Shown here: positions 6,443 through 13,932 of the stretch, one piece after another
Layout: every line of letters begins with the position of its first letter
Numbering within the stretch: position 1 is the first letter of the stretch
From: CAYTZH01 sp964442285
GTDB lineage: Bacteria; Myxococcota_A; UBA9160; JAFDET01
DNA: 21,147 nt
NCBI GenBank assembly: GCA_964442285.1
Contig: CAYTZH010000061.1
Span: forward strand, 1 to 21,147
Reading direction: 5' to 3'
Notes under the pieces: generated by a model
Told to the model about the DNA's origin: nothing
The model's input: only the letters and a program-made list of their open reading frames with translations
The model's database searches: none
Made by a program: the position numbers and the translations under genes

Positions 6443-7984
6443 ATGCGCACACGAGCTGCCGTCCTCCTGCCGGTTGCCTGCCTGCTGACTCCGCCCATCG
6501 CGGGCCTCCCGGGTGCGGCACTGGCGGCCGGCGCCGAGGCCCGTTGGCGCGCGGTCCCGCTGCCGGGGAACCCGGATGCGCTGACGGCCCTGGCCGCCGC
6601 CGAAGGCGATCGCCTGGCGGTGGGCGACGCCCGGGCCGCCTGGCTCCGGGACGGCGGCGGCGCCCGCGTGCGGGGTCTGCGCCGGGGGGCCGTGCGCGAT
6701 CTGCTCTTCCGTCCCGGCGGCGTGCTCTGGGTGGCGACCGAAGATGGCCTCTTCCGGCTCGGGCCCGATGGCGAGGCGCGGGACCGCTCGCCCGCTCCCG
6801 GCGCGGCGGCGCGCAGCGTCCGCCGGCTCGCCGCCCGCGATCGGCTCCTGGCCGCCGCCACGGACGCGGGTGTCCACCTGTGGGACGGCGAGGCCTGGCG
6901 GTCCCTGGGCCCCGGACTGCCGCGGGCGGGTACCGAGGCCCTGCTCTGGCAGCCCGGCGACGACGGCGCGCCGGAGCTGTGGATCGCCCACGAGGGCGAG
7001 CTGCTGCGCGCGCGGATCCGGCCGGAGTCGGCGGCGGTGGTGGGCCTCGCCCGGGAGCGCCTTCCCGCGGCCGCCGCCCGGGCCCCGGTCGCCGATCTCG
7101 TGGATCTCGGGGACGGCGTGGTCGTCGCGGTCGGGGGCGACTGGCTGGCCGTCCGCCACGCGGGACGCTGGCGGGTGGTGCGGCCCTCCCTGCCGCCGGG
7201 CGCCCGGGCCCGCCGCCTGGTGGCGTTCGACGGGGCGCTCTGGCTCGCGACCGACGGCGGGCTCCTGCGCGCCGCCGATCCCGAGGCCTCCTGGCAGCGC
7301 GCGGCCGCGCCCGCCGGCCGGCTGGCCACGGCCGACCTCGCCGTCGCGGGCGACGTGCTCTACGCCGCCACGGAGTCCGGCCTCCTGGCGACCGCCCCGC
7401 GTGCGGCGGGGGAGGGCGCCGGCTCGACGCCGCTGCCTCCGCGCCTCCGGGTCGGCGCCGCGGAGCCCGGCGTGCGCGCGGTGCAGCGCGCGGCCCTCGC
7501 CTACCTGGAGCTCGGTCCGTCCCGCCTGCGCGACCTGCGTCGGCGCGTCGATCGGCGCGCGCTGCTGCCCGAGGTCGAGCTGCGGGGCACGAGCGCCCAG
7601 GCCAAGCGCACCGACGAGGACTTCGACCAGACCTTCACCTCCGGCGCGGACCGCCGCTTTCGCGACTACGAACGCTCCCGGGCCGAGGACTTCGCCGTGA
7701 CCCTGAGCCTCACCTGGGACCTGGGCGACGCCGTCTACCACCCGGAGGCCCTGGACGTGTCGCGGGAGGCCCGCGAGGTGATCGAGCTGCGCGACGAGAT
7801 CCTCGACGAGGTCACCCAGCTCTTCTTCGAGCGGCGTCGGGTGCTGCTCGCGCTCGCGTCGGTCGGCCCGGAGGCCGGCGCGGAGAACCTCCGCCTTCGC
7901 CTCCGGGCCGACGAGCTCGCCGCCGGCCTCGACGCCTGGACCGGCGGCTGGTTCGGACGCCACGCACCGCCCCTCTCCCCGTGA
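6443..7984 (+). CDS. Exported beta-propeller-like protein with conserved helical C-terminal module
   Basis: 513 residues. The signal peptide is MRTRAAVLLPVACLLTPPIAG followed by ALAAG (about 1-32). Residues about 35-340 contain repeated propeller-type strands, for example LWVATEDGLFRLGPDG, VHLWDGEAWRSLGPGL, LWIAHEGELLRARI, LWLATDGGLLRAADP and LYAATESGLLATAP, similar to two-component-regulator-type propellers. The last 170 residues are different: RRALLPEVELRG, DEDFDQTFTSGADRRFRDYE, a predicted strand DFAVTLSLTWDLGD, then long helices VSREAREVIELRDEILDEV and TQLFFERRRVLLAL. I do not recognise a named family for this C-terminal part. The start is chosen for the signal peptide; an earlier in-frame start (6254) would add 63 non-conserved residues. 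It precedes the PEP-CTERM gene by 20 bp. Function unknown, location envelope. Confidence 0.85.
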   Translation: MRTRAAVLLPVACLLTPPIAGLPGAALAAGAEARWRAVPLPGNPDALTALAAAEGDRLAVGDARAAWLRDGGGARVRGLRRGAVRDLLFRPGGVLWVATEDGLFRLGPDGEARDRSPAPGAAARSVRRLAARDRLLAAATDAGVHLWDGEAWRSLGPGLPRAGTEALLWQPGDDGAPELWIAHEGELLRARIRPESAAVVGLARERLPAAAARAPVADLVDLGDGVVVAVGGDWLAVRHAGRWRVVRPSLPPGARARRLVAFDGALWLATDGGLLRAADPEASWQRAAAPAGRLATADLAVAGDVLYAATESGLLATAPRAAGEGAGSTPLPPRLRVGAAEPGVRAVQRAALAYLELGPSRLRDLRRRVDRRALLPEVELRGTSAQAKRTDEDFDQTFTSGADRRFRDYERSRAEDFAVTLSLTWDLGDAVYHPEALDVSREAREVIELRDEILDEVTQLFFERRRVLLALASVGPEAGAENLRLRLRADELAAGLDAWTGGWFGRHAPPLSP

Positions 7985-8004
7985 GTCCCGGACGAGGAAA
8001 CGAC

Positions 8005-8664
8005 ATGCTCCGCTCGCTCTCGATGGCCGCTCCCGCGGTCCTGCTGCTCCTGCTCCTGCCCCGGCCCGTCGCGGCCCTGCCGCTGCTCTCCGAGGTGTTC
8101 TACGACGCGGTCGGCGCCGACGACGGCCAGTCCTTCGTCGAGATCGCCGGAACCCCCGGTACCGCGCTCGACGGCTGGACCGTCGAAGGCGTCAACGGCT
8201 CCAACGGCGCCGTCGGACCCATTGTGACGCTATCGGGTGTCATCGGCGCCGACGGCCTCTTCGTGCTCGCGGACGGCGGCGCCGGCGGCGTCACGCTCGT
8301 CCCCGGCGCCGATCTCGTCGCCGACTTCGACTTCCAGAACGGGCCCGACTCGGTGGTGCTCGCGGATCCCGGCGGTCTCGTGGCGGATGCCCTGGGCTAC
8401 GGCAGCTTCGGCGCCGGCGACGTGAACGCCGGCGAGGGCAGCCCCGCCCCCGACCCGTCCTCGGGATCGAGCCTGGCGCGCCGGTTCGCAGACCTGGACA
8501 CCGACGACAACGCGGCGGACTTCCAGGTGCTCACGACGCCCACGCCCGGCCAGGCGACGTTCGCCTCGCTGCCGGAGCCCGGCGTCGGGGTGCTCGCGGG
8601 GATGGGTCTCGGCGGTCTCCTCCGGCTCGGCCGCAGGACCGCTGCGTCCCGCCGGCGACGGTAG
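8005..8664 (+). CDS. PEP-CTERM protein with lamin-tail-like domain
   Basis: 219 residues. The N-terminal signal peptide ends near PRPVAALPLL. A beta-rich domain follows with the lamin-tail pattern LLSEVFYDA, FVEIAGTPGTALDGWTVEG, LFVLADGG, FDFQNGPDSVVLADPGG, VADALGYGSF and SSLARRF. The C-terminus is a PEP-CTERM sorting signal: PEPG at about 192, a hydrophobic stretch GVGVLAGMGLGGLL and a basic tail ending RRRR. Such proteins are exported and processed by an exosortase, which is not in this window. A GAGGAAA ribosome site lies 5 nt before the ATG. It follows the propeller gene by 20 bp and probably shares its transcript. Ligand or role unknown. Confidence 0.85.
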   Translation: MLRSLSMAAPAVLLLLLLPRPVAALPLLSEVFYDAVGADDGQSFVEIAGTPGTALDGWTVEGVNGSNGAVGPIVTLSGVIGADGLFVLADGGAGGVTLVPGADLVADFDFQNGPDSVVLADPGGLVADALGYGSFGAGDVNAGEGSPAPDPSSGSSLARRFADLDTDDNAADFQVLTTPTPGQATFASLPEPGVGVLAGMGLGGLLRLGRRTAASRRRR

Positions 8665-8691
8665 CCTTCCGGCCCCTTCCCACCGTCGCCA

Positions 8692-8728
8692 GAGCCCCGG
8701 GCCCGCCATGTCGGTCGGCCCGGGGCTC
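8692..8728. terminator. Strong GC hairpin after the PEP-CTERM gene
   Basis: A perfect 12-bp inverted repeat, GAGCCCCGGGCC (8692-8703) and its complement (8717-8728), with a 13-nt loop, starts 28 nt after the stop. No T-run follows, so termination is likely only if GC hairpins suffice. The remainder of the 267-bp intergenic stretch contains a second 7-bp stem, CAGACGG (8773-8779) with CCGTCTG (8785-8791). Confidence 0.5.
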
Positions 8729-8856
8729 ACCCGCGGGCTCCCCTCGGGGCCCTCCGGCCGGGCGCGTCGGTTCAGACGGCGCGTCCGTCTGCCGATAGCG
8801 CCTGAGGAGCGCGCCCGGTCGATTCAGGAGAGGGTTCGGGGGGCGGGAGCGGACGG

Positions 8857-8885
8857 TTGCCTGCGGGAGGCCGCTCGCGCACACT
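8857..8885 (+). promoter_or_regulatory. Possible promoter of the ftsEX-envC cluster with overlapping inverted repeat
   Basis: TTGCCT (8857-8862), 17 nt, CACACT (8880-8885). It overlaps the left arm of a 7-bp inverted repeat, CTCCGCC (8884-8890) with GGCGGAG (8898-8904), which could be a 5' hairpin or an operator. The ATG of the first gene lies 46 nt past the -10-like site. Weak evidence. Confidence 0.3.
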
Positions 8886-8931
8886 CCGCCGCAGTCCGGC
8901 GGAGCCGCTCCGTGGGGGGACGGACCCGGGA

Positions 8932-9420
8932 ATGATCGGTGGATTCAACACCAACATCCGCCATCGCGGCGTCCTGTACCACGTCCAGACCGAGGACAGC
9001 GGGCGCGCGAACCCCCACATCATCACGCACCTCTACTACCACGGGACCATCCTCGCCTCCGAGAAGTCCACCTATCGGGACCGGCTCGACGCCGCGGACC
9101 TCGACCGCGAGGTCCGCGCCCTGATGGAGCGCCAGCACAAGGACATGCTGAAGCGCCTGCGGGTGGGCCAGTTCGACGCCCAGATCGACGCGCGCCTCGG
9201 CCACGCCGCGGCGCCGTCGCCCGACACCACCGGCTCCGAGACCCAGCCCGGCTTCGAGGCGGAGCCTTCGGCCGACGCGCCGGAGGGCGCCGCCCCGGGA
9301 GACTCGGGGCGGGGAGGCCGGATCTTCGGCGAGGGCATCCTCAGCGACAAGCCCCTCGACGAGGTCGTGCTCGAGTACCTCGTGGACAACGCGCGCAAGC
9401 GTCGGCGCCGGGGCGCCTGA
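8932..9420 (+). CDS. Conserved protein of unknown function preceding ftsE
   Basis: 162 residues, no signal peptide and no membrane segment. The N-terminal 70 residues look highly conserved in style: FNTNIRHRGVLYHVQTEDSG, then PHIITHLYYHGTILASEKS, then a helical part REVRALMERQHKDMLKRLR. An acidic, Pro/Ser-rich linker (about 85-130) joins it to a second conserved-looking stretch, LDEVVLEYLVDNARKRRRR. I have a sense that this two-part protein recurs in deltaproteobacterial-type genomes, but I cannot name the family. The ATG at 8932 is preferred over an in-frame TTG at 8857 because the latter lies in the presumed promoter. It ends 6 nt before ftsE, so a role with the division ABC complex is suggested by position only. 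Confidence 0.85.
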   Translation: MIGGFNTNIRHRGVLYHVQTEDSGRANPHIITHLYYHGTILASEKSTYRDRLDAADLDREVRALMERQHKDMLKRLRVGQFDAQIDARLGHAAAPSPDTTGSETQPGFEAEPSADAPEGAAPGDSGRGGRIFGEGILSDKPLDEVVLEYLVDNARKRRRRGA

Positions 9421-9426
9421 GGTCGG

Positions 9427-10146
9427 ATGGTCGCCGCCGCCGGCGACGCCCGGCGCAGCGATGCGCTCGTCCGCATGTACCACGTCTCGAAGTCGTACCT
9501 CGCCGGGTCCTGGGCGCTGCGCGACGTCAGCCTCGAGCTCCACAAGGGCGAGTTCGCGCTCCTCACCGGCCCGAGCGGCGCCGGGAAGACCACCCTCCTG
9601 AAGCTGCTGTTCGCCGCCGTGCGCCCCAGCGAGGGCCAGATCATCCTCCGGGGCCGCAACATCGCCCGGCTCCGGGAGTCGGCCATCCCCGGCCTGCGCC
9701 GCCGTATCGGCGTGGTCTTCCAGGACTTCAAGCTGCTCGAGCGGCGCTCGGTGGAGGAGAACGTGGGGATCGCCCTGGAGGTGCTGGGGACGCCGTCCCG
9801 GGAGGTTCGCCGCCGGGTGTTCGCGGTGCTCAAGCAGGTGGGCCTCCAGCACCGGCGTCACCAGTCGCCGCGGGAGCTCTCCGGTGGGGAGCAGCAGCGG
9901 GTCGCCATCGCCCGCGCCCTGGTCAACGAGCCGGAGCTGCTCCTGGCCGACGAGCCGACCGGCAATCTCGATCCGGAGCTCACCCTCGAGATCATGGACC
10001 TGCTCAGCCAGGCGGCCGCCCGGGGAACCGCGGTCCTGGTCGCCACCCACGACCACGGCCTGATCCAGCGCTACGGACGCCGAACCTTCCACCTCGAGGC
10101 GGGGAGCCTCGTGGAGATGCCCGCCGGCGCCGGCCTGCGCCCGTGA
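9427..10146 (+). CDS. ftsE: Cell-division ABC transporter ATP-binding protein FtsE
   Basis: 239-residue ABC ATPase that pairs with FtsX at the divisome to drive conformational control of a periplasmic peptidoglycan-hydrolase activator. Walker A GPSGAGKTT (48-56), Q-loop VVFQDFKLLE (Gln99), signature LSGGEQQRVAIARAL (151-165), Walker B LLLADEPTGNLDP (171-183) and the H-loop ATHDH (206-210) are all intact. The 16 residues before MYHVSKSYLAGSWAL are an extension relative to typical FtsE; ATG 9475 is an alternative start, but TGAGG a few bases before 9427 supports the longer form. The stop overlaps ftsX as GTGA. Confidence 0.93.
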   Translation: MVAAAGDARRSDALVRMYHVSKSYLAGSWALRDVSLELHKGEFALLTGPSGAGKTTLLKLLFAAVRPSEGQIILRGRNIARLRESAIPGLRRRIGVVFQDFKLLERRSVEENVGIALEVLGTPSREVRRRVFAVLKQVGLQHRRHQSPRELSGGEQQRVAIARALVNEPELLLADEPTGNLDPELTLEIMDLLSQAAARGTAVLVATHDHGLIQRYGRRTFHLEAGSLVEMPAGAGLRP

Positions 10147-11048
10147 CCCGGCTCTGGGTCGACCTCCGCAACTTTGCGCGCGGCTGTCTGCGTGGGATGC
10201 GCACGAATCCCGTGACCACCGCCGTGGCGGTCGTCACCATCGCGATCACCCTCGTGCTGCTCGGCGCCTTCGCCCTGCTCGTCGCCAACATGCAGGATCT
10301 CCTCGGCCGCTTCGGCGACGACCTGCGCGTGACCGCCTACCTGAGCGAGGACACCGAGCCGGCCCGCCACGCCGAGCTCGCGCGCAGCGTGGGTACCATC
10401 GAGGGCGTGCTGCAGGTGGACCTGGTCACCAAGGAGGAGGCGCTGGAACGCTTCCGGGCGAGCGTGGGCGCCCAGGCGGGGCTCCTCGAGGCCCTCGATG
10501 AGAACCCGCTGCCGGCCTCCCTCGAGATCGTGCTGGCGCCCGAGCGGCGCAACGCCGCGGGCCTGCGTGCGGTGGTCGAGGCCCTCGACGGGCTGCCGGG
10601 GGTGGCCGAGCTCGCCTATGGCCAGGAGTGGGTGGAGGGCTATGCGCGCTTCGTCGGGCTGGTCCGGGGGCTGGTGTTCGGGGCGGCCTGCGTGCTCGGC
10701 GTCGCCGCCCTGGGCATCGTGTCGAACACGATCCGGCTGGCGGTGTATGCGCGTCGGGAGGAGATCGAGATCCTCGGCCTCGTCGGGGCCAGCCGGCCCT
10801 ACATCGCGACCCCCTTCCTGCTCGAGGGCCTGGTGGAGGGCGCCCTGGGCGGGCTGGCGGCGCTGGTCGTCCTCTACGGCCTCTTCCATCTGGTGCTGCC
10901 GCAGGTGGAGTCGGGTCTCTCGCTGCTCATCGGCTTCGCGGAGCCGCGCTTCTTCGGACCGGGCGGTGCCCTGCGCCTGGTGGCGTCCGGGGCCGGCCTC
11001 GGCCTGCTGGGCTCGACCGCGGCGATGCTGCGGGGCTGGCGCTCGTGA
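10143..11048 (+). CDS. ftsX: Cell-division membrane protein FtsX
   Basis: 301 residues starting at GTG within the ftsE stop (GTGA). The topology is that of FtsX: a cytoplasmic N-terminal part with FARGCLRGMRTNPVTT, TM1 (about 24-46), an extracytoplasmic domain (about 47-170) with VTAYLSED, VTKEEALERF and LPASLEIVL, then three membrane segments near 175-197, 225-250 and 270-292. TIRLAVYARREEIEILGLVGAS is the conserved loop contacting FtsE. It ends GWRS-TGA at 11048, 19 bases before the assembly gap, and this stop overlaps a GTG that would start the envC-like gene. Confidence 0.93.
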   Translation: MTRLWVDLRNFARGCLRGMRTNPVTTAVAVVTIAITLVLLGAFALLVANMQDLLGRFGDDLRVTAYLSEDTEPARHAELARSVGTIEGVLQVDLVTKEEALERFRASVGAQAGLLEALDENPLPASLEIVLAPERRNAAGLRAVVEALDGLPGVAELAYGQEWVEGYARFVGLVRGLVFGAACVLGVAALGIVSNTIRLAVYARREEIEILGLVGASRPYIATPFLLEGLVEGALGGLAALVVLYGLFHLVLPQVESGLSLLIGFAEPRFFGPGGALRLVASGAGLGLLGSTAAMLRGWRS

Positions 11049-11067
11049 GGCGCCGCCCTGTGGCGCT
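11037..11067. repeat. Left-hand copy of gap-flanking repeat
   Basis: These 31 bases, ending at the gap, are identical to 11168-11198 directly after the gap. They contain the end of ftsX, the overlapping GTGA and nearly all of one 24-bp unit. Identical ends at a 100-N join mean that the two contigs either simply overlap or end inside a tandem array. Confidence 0.95.
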
Positions 11068-11167
11068 NNNNNNNNNNNNNNNNNNNNNNNNNNNNNNNNN
11101 NNNNNNNNNNNNNNNNNNNNNNNNNNNNNNNNNNNNNNNNNNNNNNNNNNNNNNNNNNNNNNNNNNN
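11068..11167. other. Assembly gap, exactly 100 N
   Basis: A run of exactly 100 N, the usual placeholder for a scaffold join of unknown size. It lies between ftsX and the envC-like gene within a tandem repeat. The true distance may be negative (overlap) or may hide extra repeat units. Confidence 0.99.
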
Positions 11168-11175
11168 TGGCGCTC

Positions 11176-11239
11176 GTGAGGCGCCGCCCTGTGGCGCTGG
11201 TGAGGCGCGGTCCTGTGGCGCTGGCGAGACGCGTCGCGG
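11176..11239 (+). repeat. 24-bp in-frame tandem repeat in the envC signal peptide
   Basis: Unit 1 (11176-11199) and unit 2 (11200-11223) differ at 2 of 24 bases; a third, degenerate unit begins at 11224. Each unit is eight codons, (V/A)RR(R/G)PVAL, and each full unit starts with GTGAGGCGC. Any number of units keeps the frame and only lengthens the basic N-region of the signal peptide. Confidence 0.9.
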
Positions 11240-12387
11240 CCGCCGCGCTCGCCGCTGCGCTCGCGCTGGGGCTCGCGCGGGCCGGAGGGGCCCAGGACGA
11301 CGACCGGGCCCGGGAGCTCGAGGCCGTCCGCGAGGCCATCCAGGAGCGGCGGGAGCGGGTGGCGGCCTTCGAGCGCCGGGAGCGCGGCCTGCTCGAGACC
11401 CTGGAGGCCATGGAGCAGGCGGCGCTCGACCTCGGCGCCCGGGCGGCCAGGGCGCGTGAGCGCGCCCGGGCCGCCCGCGAGGAGCTCGGCTCGCTGGAGG
11501 GGCGGGAGGGCGTGCTCGAGGCGCGCCAGCAGGAGACCCAGCGGGCGATGGCGCGCCGGGCCGTGGCCCTCTACAAGGCTGGCGACGCAGGCCCGGTGCG
11601 GATCCTGTTCTCGGCGACCAGCCTGCCCGAGATGCTGGCGCGGAGCCGGGTGCTGCGGGTGCTGCTCGAGCACGACCGGGAGCTGATCGAGCGCTATCGG
11701 GCCGGGACGGCCGATCTGACCGAGACCCGCGCCCGCCTGGCCGCGGTGGCCGCCGAGCAGGAGCACGCCCTGGCCCTGGCCGGCGCCCAGGCCGCGGAGC
11801 TGGCCGCCGAGCGGAGGGCCAAGCGGGTGCTGGCCCGCCAGGTCCGGGAGGACCGGGCCCGGGAGCGCGCGGCCCTGGTCGAGCTGGAGGCGGCGGCGGT
11901 CGCCCTGGAGGAGACCCTGGCCCGGCTGCGCCGACGCGCCCCGACGCCCGGGGCCCCGGCCCCGGGTGCGCCGTTCGCGAGCCTGCGCGGGTTCCTCTAT
12001 CCCCCGGTCACCGCGCCGATCGACCGGGGCTTCGGGCGGGTGGTGGACGCCGAGTTCCGCACCGAGACCTTCCGCAAGGGGGTCGATTTCGCAGCCGAGG
12101 CCGGCACCCCGGTGCTGGCCGTCGCGGCCGGCGAGGTGCGCTTCGCCGGCTGGTTCCGCGGCTACGGGCGGATGGTGATCCTCGACCACGGCGACCAGTA
12201 CTTCACGATCTCGGCGCACCTGAACGAGGTCGACGTGGAGGCGGGCGATCCGGTGGCGCCCGGGGATCGCCTGGGGACGGTCGGCGACACGGGCTCCCTG
12301 ACCGGGCCCCGACTCTACTTCGAGATCCGCCGGGGCGCGGAGCCCCAGGATCCCGCCGGCTGGCTCCGACCCGATTCCCAAAGTTAG
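11176..12387 (+). CDS. envC: EnvC-like murein hydrolase activator with degenerate LytM (M23) domain
   Basis: 403 residues as read from the GTG at 11176; the true 5' end is obscured by the gap. The signal peptide has the repeated basic start described separately, then VAAAALAAALALGLARAGGAQ. Residues about 42-265 are a long charged coiled coil, with the EnvC-like ALYKAGDAGPVRILFSATS and SLPEMLARSRVLRVL. The C-terminal M23 domain begins at about 275 (FLYPPVTAPIDRGFG). The three metal-site motifs are degenerate: FRKGVDFAA lacks the first His, SAHLNEV keeps one, and RLYFEIR has Tyr for His. It is therefore predicted to activate amidases rather than cut peptidoglycan, as E. coli EnvC does. It lies directly after ftsEX, whose product recruits EnvC in E. 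coli. Confidence 0.88.
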   Translation: MRRRPVALVRRGPVALARRVAAAALAAALALGLARAGGAQDDDRARELEAVREAIQERRERVAAFERRERGLLETLEAMEQAALDLGARAARARERARAAREELGSLEGREGVLEARQQETQRAMARRAVALYKAGDAGPVRILFSATSLPEMLARSRVLRVLLEHDRELIERYRAGTADLTETRARLAAVAAEQEHALALAGAQAAELAAERRAKRVLARQVREDRARERAALVELEAAAVALEETLARLRRRAPTPGAPAPGAPFASLRGFLYPPVTAPIDRGFGRVVDAEFRTETFRKGVDFAAEAGTPVLAVAAGEVRFAGWFRGYGRMVILDHGDQYFTISAHLNEVDVEAGDPVAPGDRLGTVGDTGSLTGPRLYFEIRRGAEPQDPAGWLRPDSQS

Positions 12388-12402
12388 GCTATTCCTCTAT
12401 GA

Positions 12403-12461
12403 GCGCGCATTGCCTGCGCGCATCAAGACCCCTTCCCGACGCGTCGATGACCTCGGGAAGG
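12403..12461. other. Two hairpins between envC and ctpA
   Basis: GCGCGCA (12403-12409) pairs with TGCGCGC (12415-12421), and CCTTCCCGA (12431-12439) pairs perfectly with TCGGGAAGG (12453-12461). Neither is followed by a T-run. They may end the envC transcript or structure a ctpA leader. The remaining DNA up to 12549 contains a 14-base motif repeated at 12499 and 12515 with one mismatch, and a purine-rich ribosome site before ctpA. Confidence 0.4.
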
Positions 12462-12549
12462 CCCGGACCCGCCGAGGGGCCGAGCGCCGCGGGGCCGGGC
12501 GGGCGAGTGGCCGAGCGGGCGAGAGGCCCAGAGGAAGAAGGCGGCTGTC

Positions 12550-13932
12550 ATGCGCAAACTTCGCTTCATCGTGACCTTCGGGGCAGGAGTGGCCGTGGCG
12601 GCCCTCATCCTCGGCGGACTCCGCCCCGTGGGCACCTTCGCCGCCACCCGCTACGAGGACCTGAGCCTCTTCACCGAAGTCCTCAACCTGGTCCGCAAGA
12701 ATTACGTCGAGCCGGTGGGCGAACGCTCGCTGATCCACGGTGCCGTGAAGGGCATGCTCCAGGAGCTCGACCCCCACTCGTCGTTCCTGGATCCCGACGT
12801 CTACAAGGAGATGCAGATCGACACCCGCGGCGAGTTCGCGGGCCTCGGCATCGAGATCGCCAAGCGGCGTGACGGCTTCGTCGAGGTCGTGTCGCCGATC
12901 GAGGGCACGCCCGCCTTCAACGCCGGGATCAAGGCCCAGGACCAGATCGTCGCCATCTGCCCCACCGAGGCGCCCGAGGACTGGGACGAGGGCGAGGAGT
13001 GCCGCGGCACCAAGAACATGAGCCTGGTCGAGGCCGTGCGGCTCATGCGGGGCCCCAAGGGCACCCGGATCACGATCCGTATCTACCGCGAGGGCTTCGA
13101 TCGCCCCCAGCCGTACACCATCCAGCGCGACATCGTGAAGATCCGCTCGGTGGACGGCCGCCTGCTCGAGCCGGGCTACGCCTACGTGCGGCTGCGCGCG
13201 TTCCAGGAGCGCACCGCCACCGACCTGGGGCGCAAGCTCGGCCAGCTGCGCGAAGAGAGCGGCGAGCCCTTCCAGGGCCTGGTCCTCGACCTCCGGGACA
13301 ACCCCGGCGGCCTGCTCGACCAGGCCGTGCGCGTGGCGGACTGGTGGGTCGGCGAGGGCCTGATCGTCTACACCAGGGGGCGCCACGAGAACCAGCGCCA
13401 GGAGTTCCGGGCCCGGGGCGAGAACACCGAGCCGGACTACCCGATCGTGGTGCTGGTCAACGGCGGCACCGCGAGCGCCTCGGAGATCGTGGCCGGTGCC
13501 CTGCAGGACCACCACCGTGCCCTGGTGCTCGGCACCCAGAGCTTCGGCAAGGGCTCGGTCCAGACCATCATCCCGCTCAACGACGGCTCGGGCCTGCGCC
13601 TCACCACGGCGCTCTACTACACGCCCGGCGACCGCTCGATCCAGGAGGTCGGCATCTCGCCCGACATCGTGGTCGACCCCACGCCCCTGGTGGCCGCCGC
13701 CGATCAGCCGCGCCGCATCCGCGAGCGCGACCTGGAGGGCCACTTCACCCAGGAGCGGGCCGACCCGGAGCGCGAGGAGGACGGAGGCGCCGCCATGCCC
13801 GAGCCCGAGCGCAGCGACGTGCAGCTCGATCGGGCCCTCGACGTGCTGAAGAGCTGGACCTACTTCGAGCGGCTTCGCCAGGAGCGGGTCGAAGGGCCCG
13901 ACGACCCGTCCCAGACGGCGCTCCAGCGCTGA
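12550..13932 (+). CDS. ctpA: C-terminal processing protease CtpA (S41 family)
   Basis: 460-residue periplasmic serine protease that trims or degrades envelope proteins. An N-terminal membrane anchor or signal (about 5-30) precedes an N-terminal helical part with ELDPHSSFLDP, a PDZ domain (about 90-190) and the S41 catalytic domain (LVLDLRDNPGGLLDQAV near 245). The catalytic pair is Ser309 in GGTASASEI and Lys334 in QSFGKGSVQT, at the family's usual 25-residue spacing. The PDZ carries an unusual acidic loop bounded by Cys137 and Cys151. The C-terminus has a variable charged tail. It has its own ribosome site (AGAAGG) and overlaps the xseA frame at its stop. CtpA proteins near EnvC/LytM genes often act in cell-wall enzyme turnover; here that is inference. 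Confidence 0.94.
   Translation: MRKLRFIVTFGAGVAVAALILGGLRPVGTFAATRYEDLSLFTEVLNLVRKNYVEPVGERSLIHGAVKGMLQELDPHSSFLDPDVYKEMQIDTRGEFAGLGIEIAKRRDGFVEVVSPIEGTPAFNAGIKAQDQIVAICPTEAPEDWDEGEECRGTKNMSLVEAVRLMRGPKGTRITIRIYREGFDRPQPYTIQRDIVKIRSVDGRLLEPGYAYVRLRAFQERTATDLGRKLGQLREESGEPFQGLVLDLRDNPGGLLDQAVRVADWWVGEGLIVYTRGRHENQRQEFRARGENTEPDYPIVVLVNGGTASASEIVAGALQDHHRALVLGTQSFGKGSVQTIIPLNDGSGLRLTTALYYTPGDRSIQEVGISPDIVVDPTPLVAAADQPRRIRERDLEGHFTQERADPEREEDGGAAMPEPERSDVQLDRALDVLKSWTYFERLRQERVEGPDDPSQTALQR

Noticed and set aside
6103..8004. 600-residue frame fused in front of the PEP-CTERM protein
   Set aside because: It is an out-of-frame reading of the propeller gene, rich in Arg/Gly/Pro; the true start has its own signal peptide and ribosome site.
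8857..8931. TTG start extending the small protein before ftsE by 25 residues
   Set aside because: The added residues look like random high-GC translation and overlap the promoter-like pair; conservation-style sequence begins at MIGGFNTN.
10498..11175. Frame continuous through the N run into the envC-like gene
   Set aside because: The N run is a placeholder of arbitrary length, so continuity is meaningless, and the upstream part is a shadow of ftsX.
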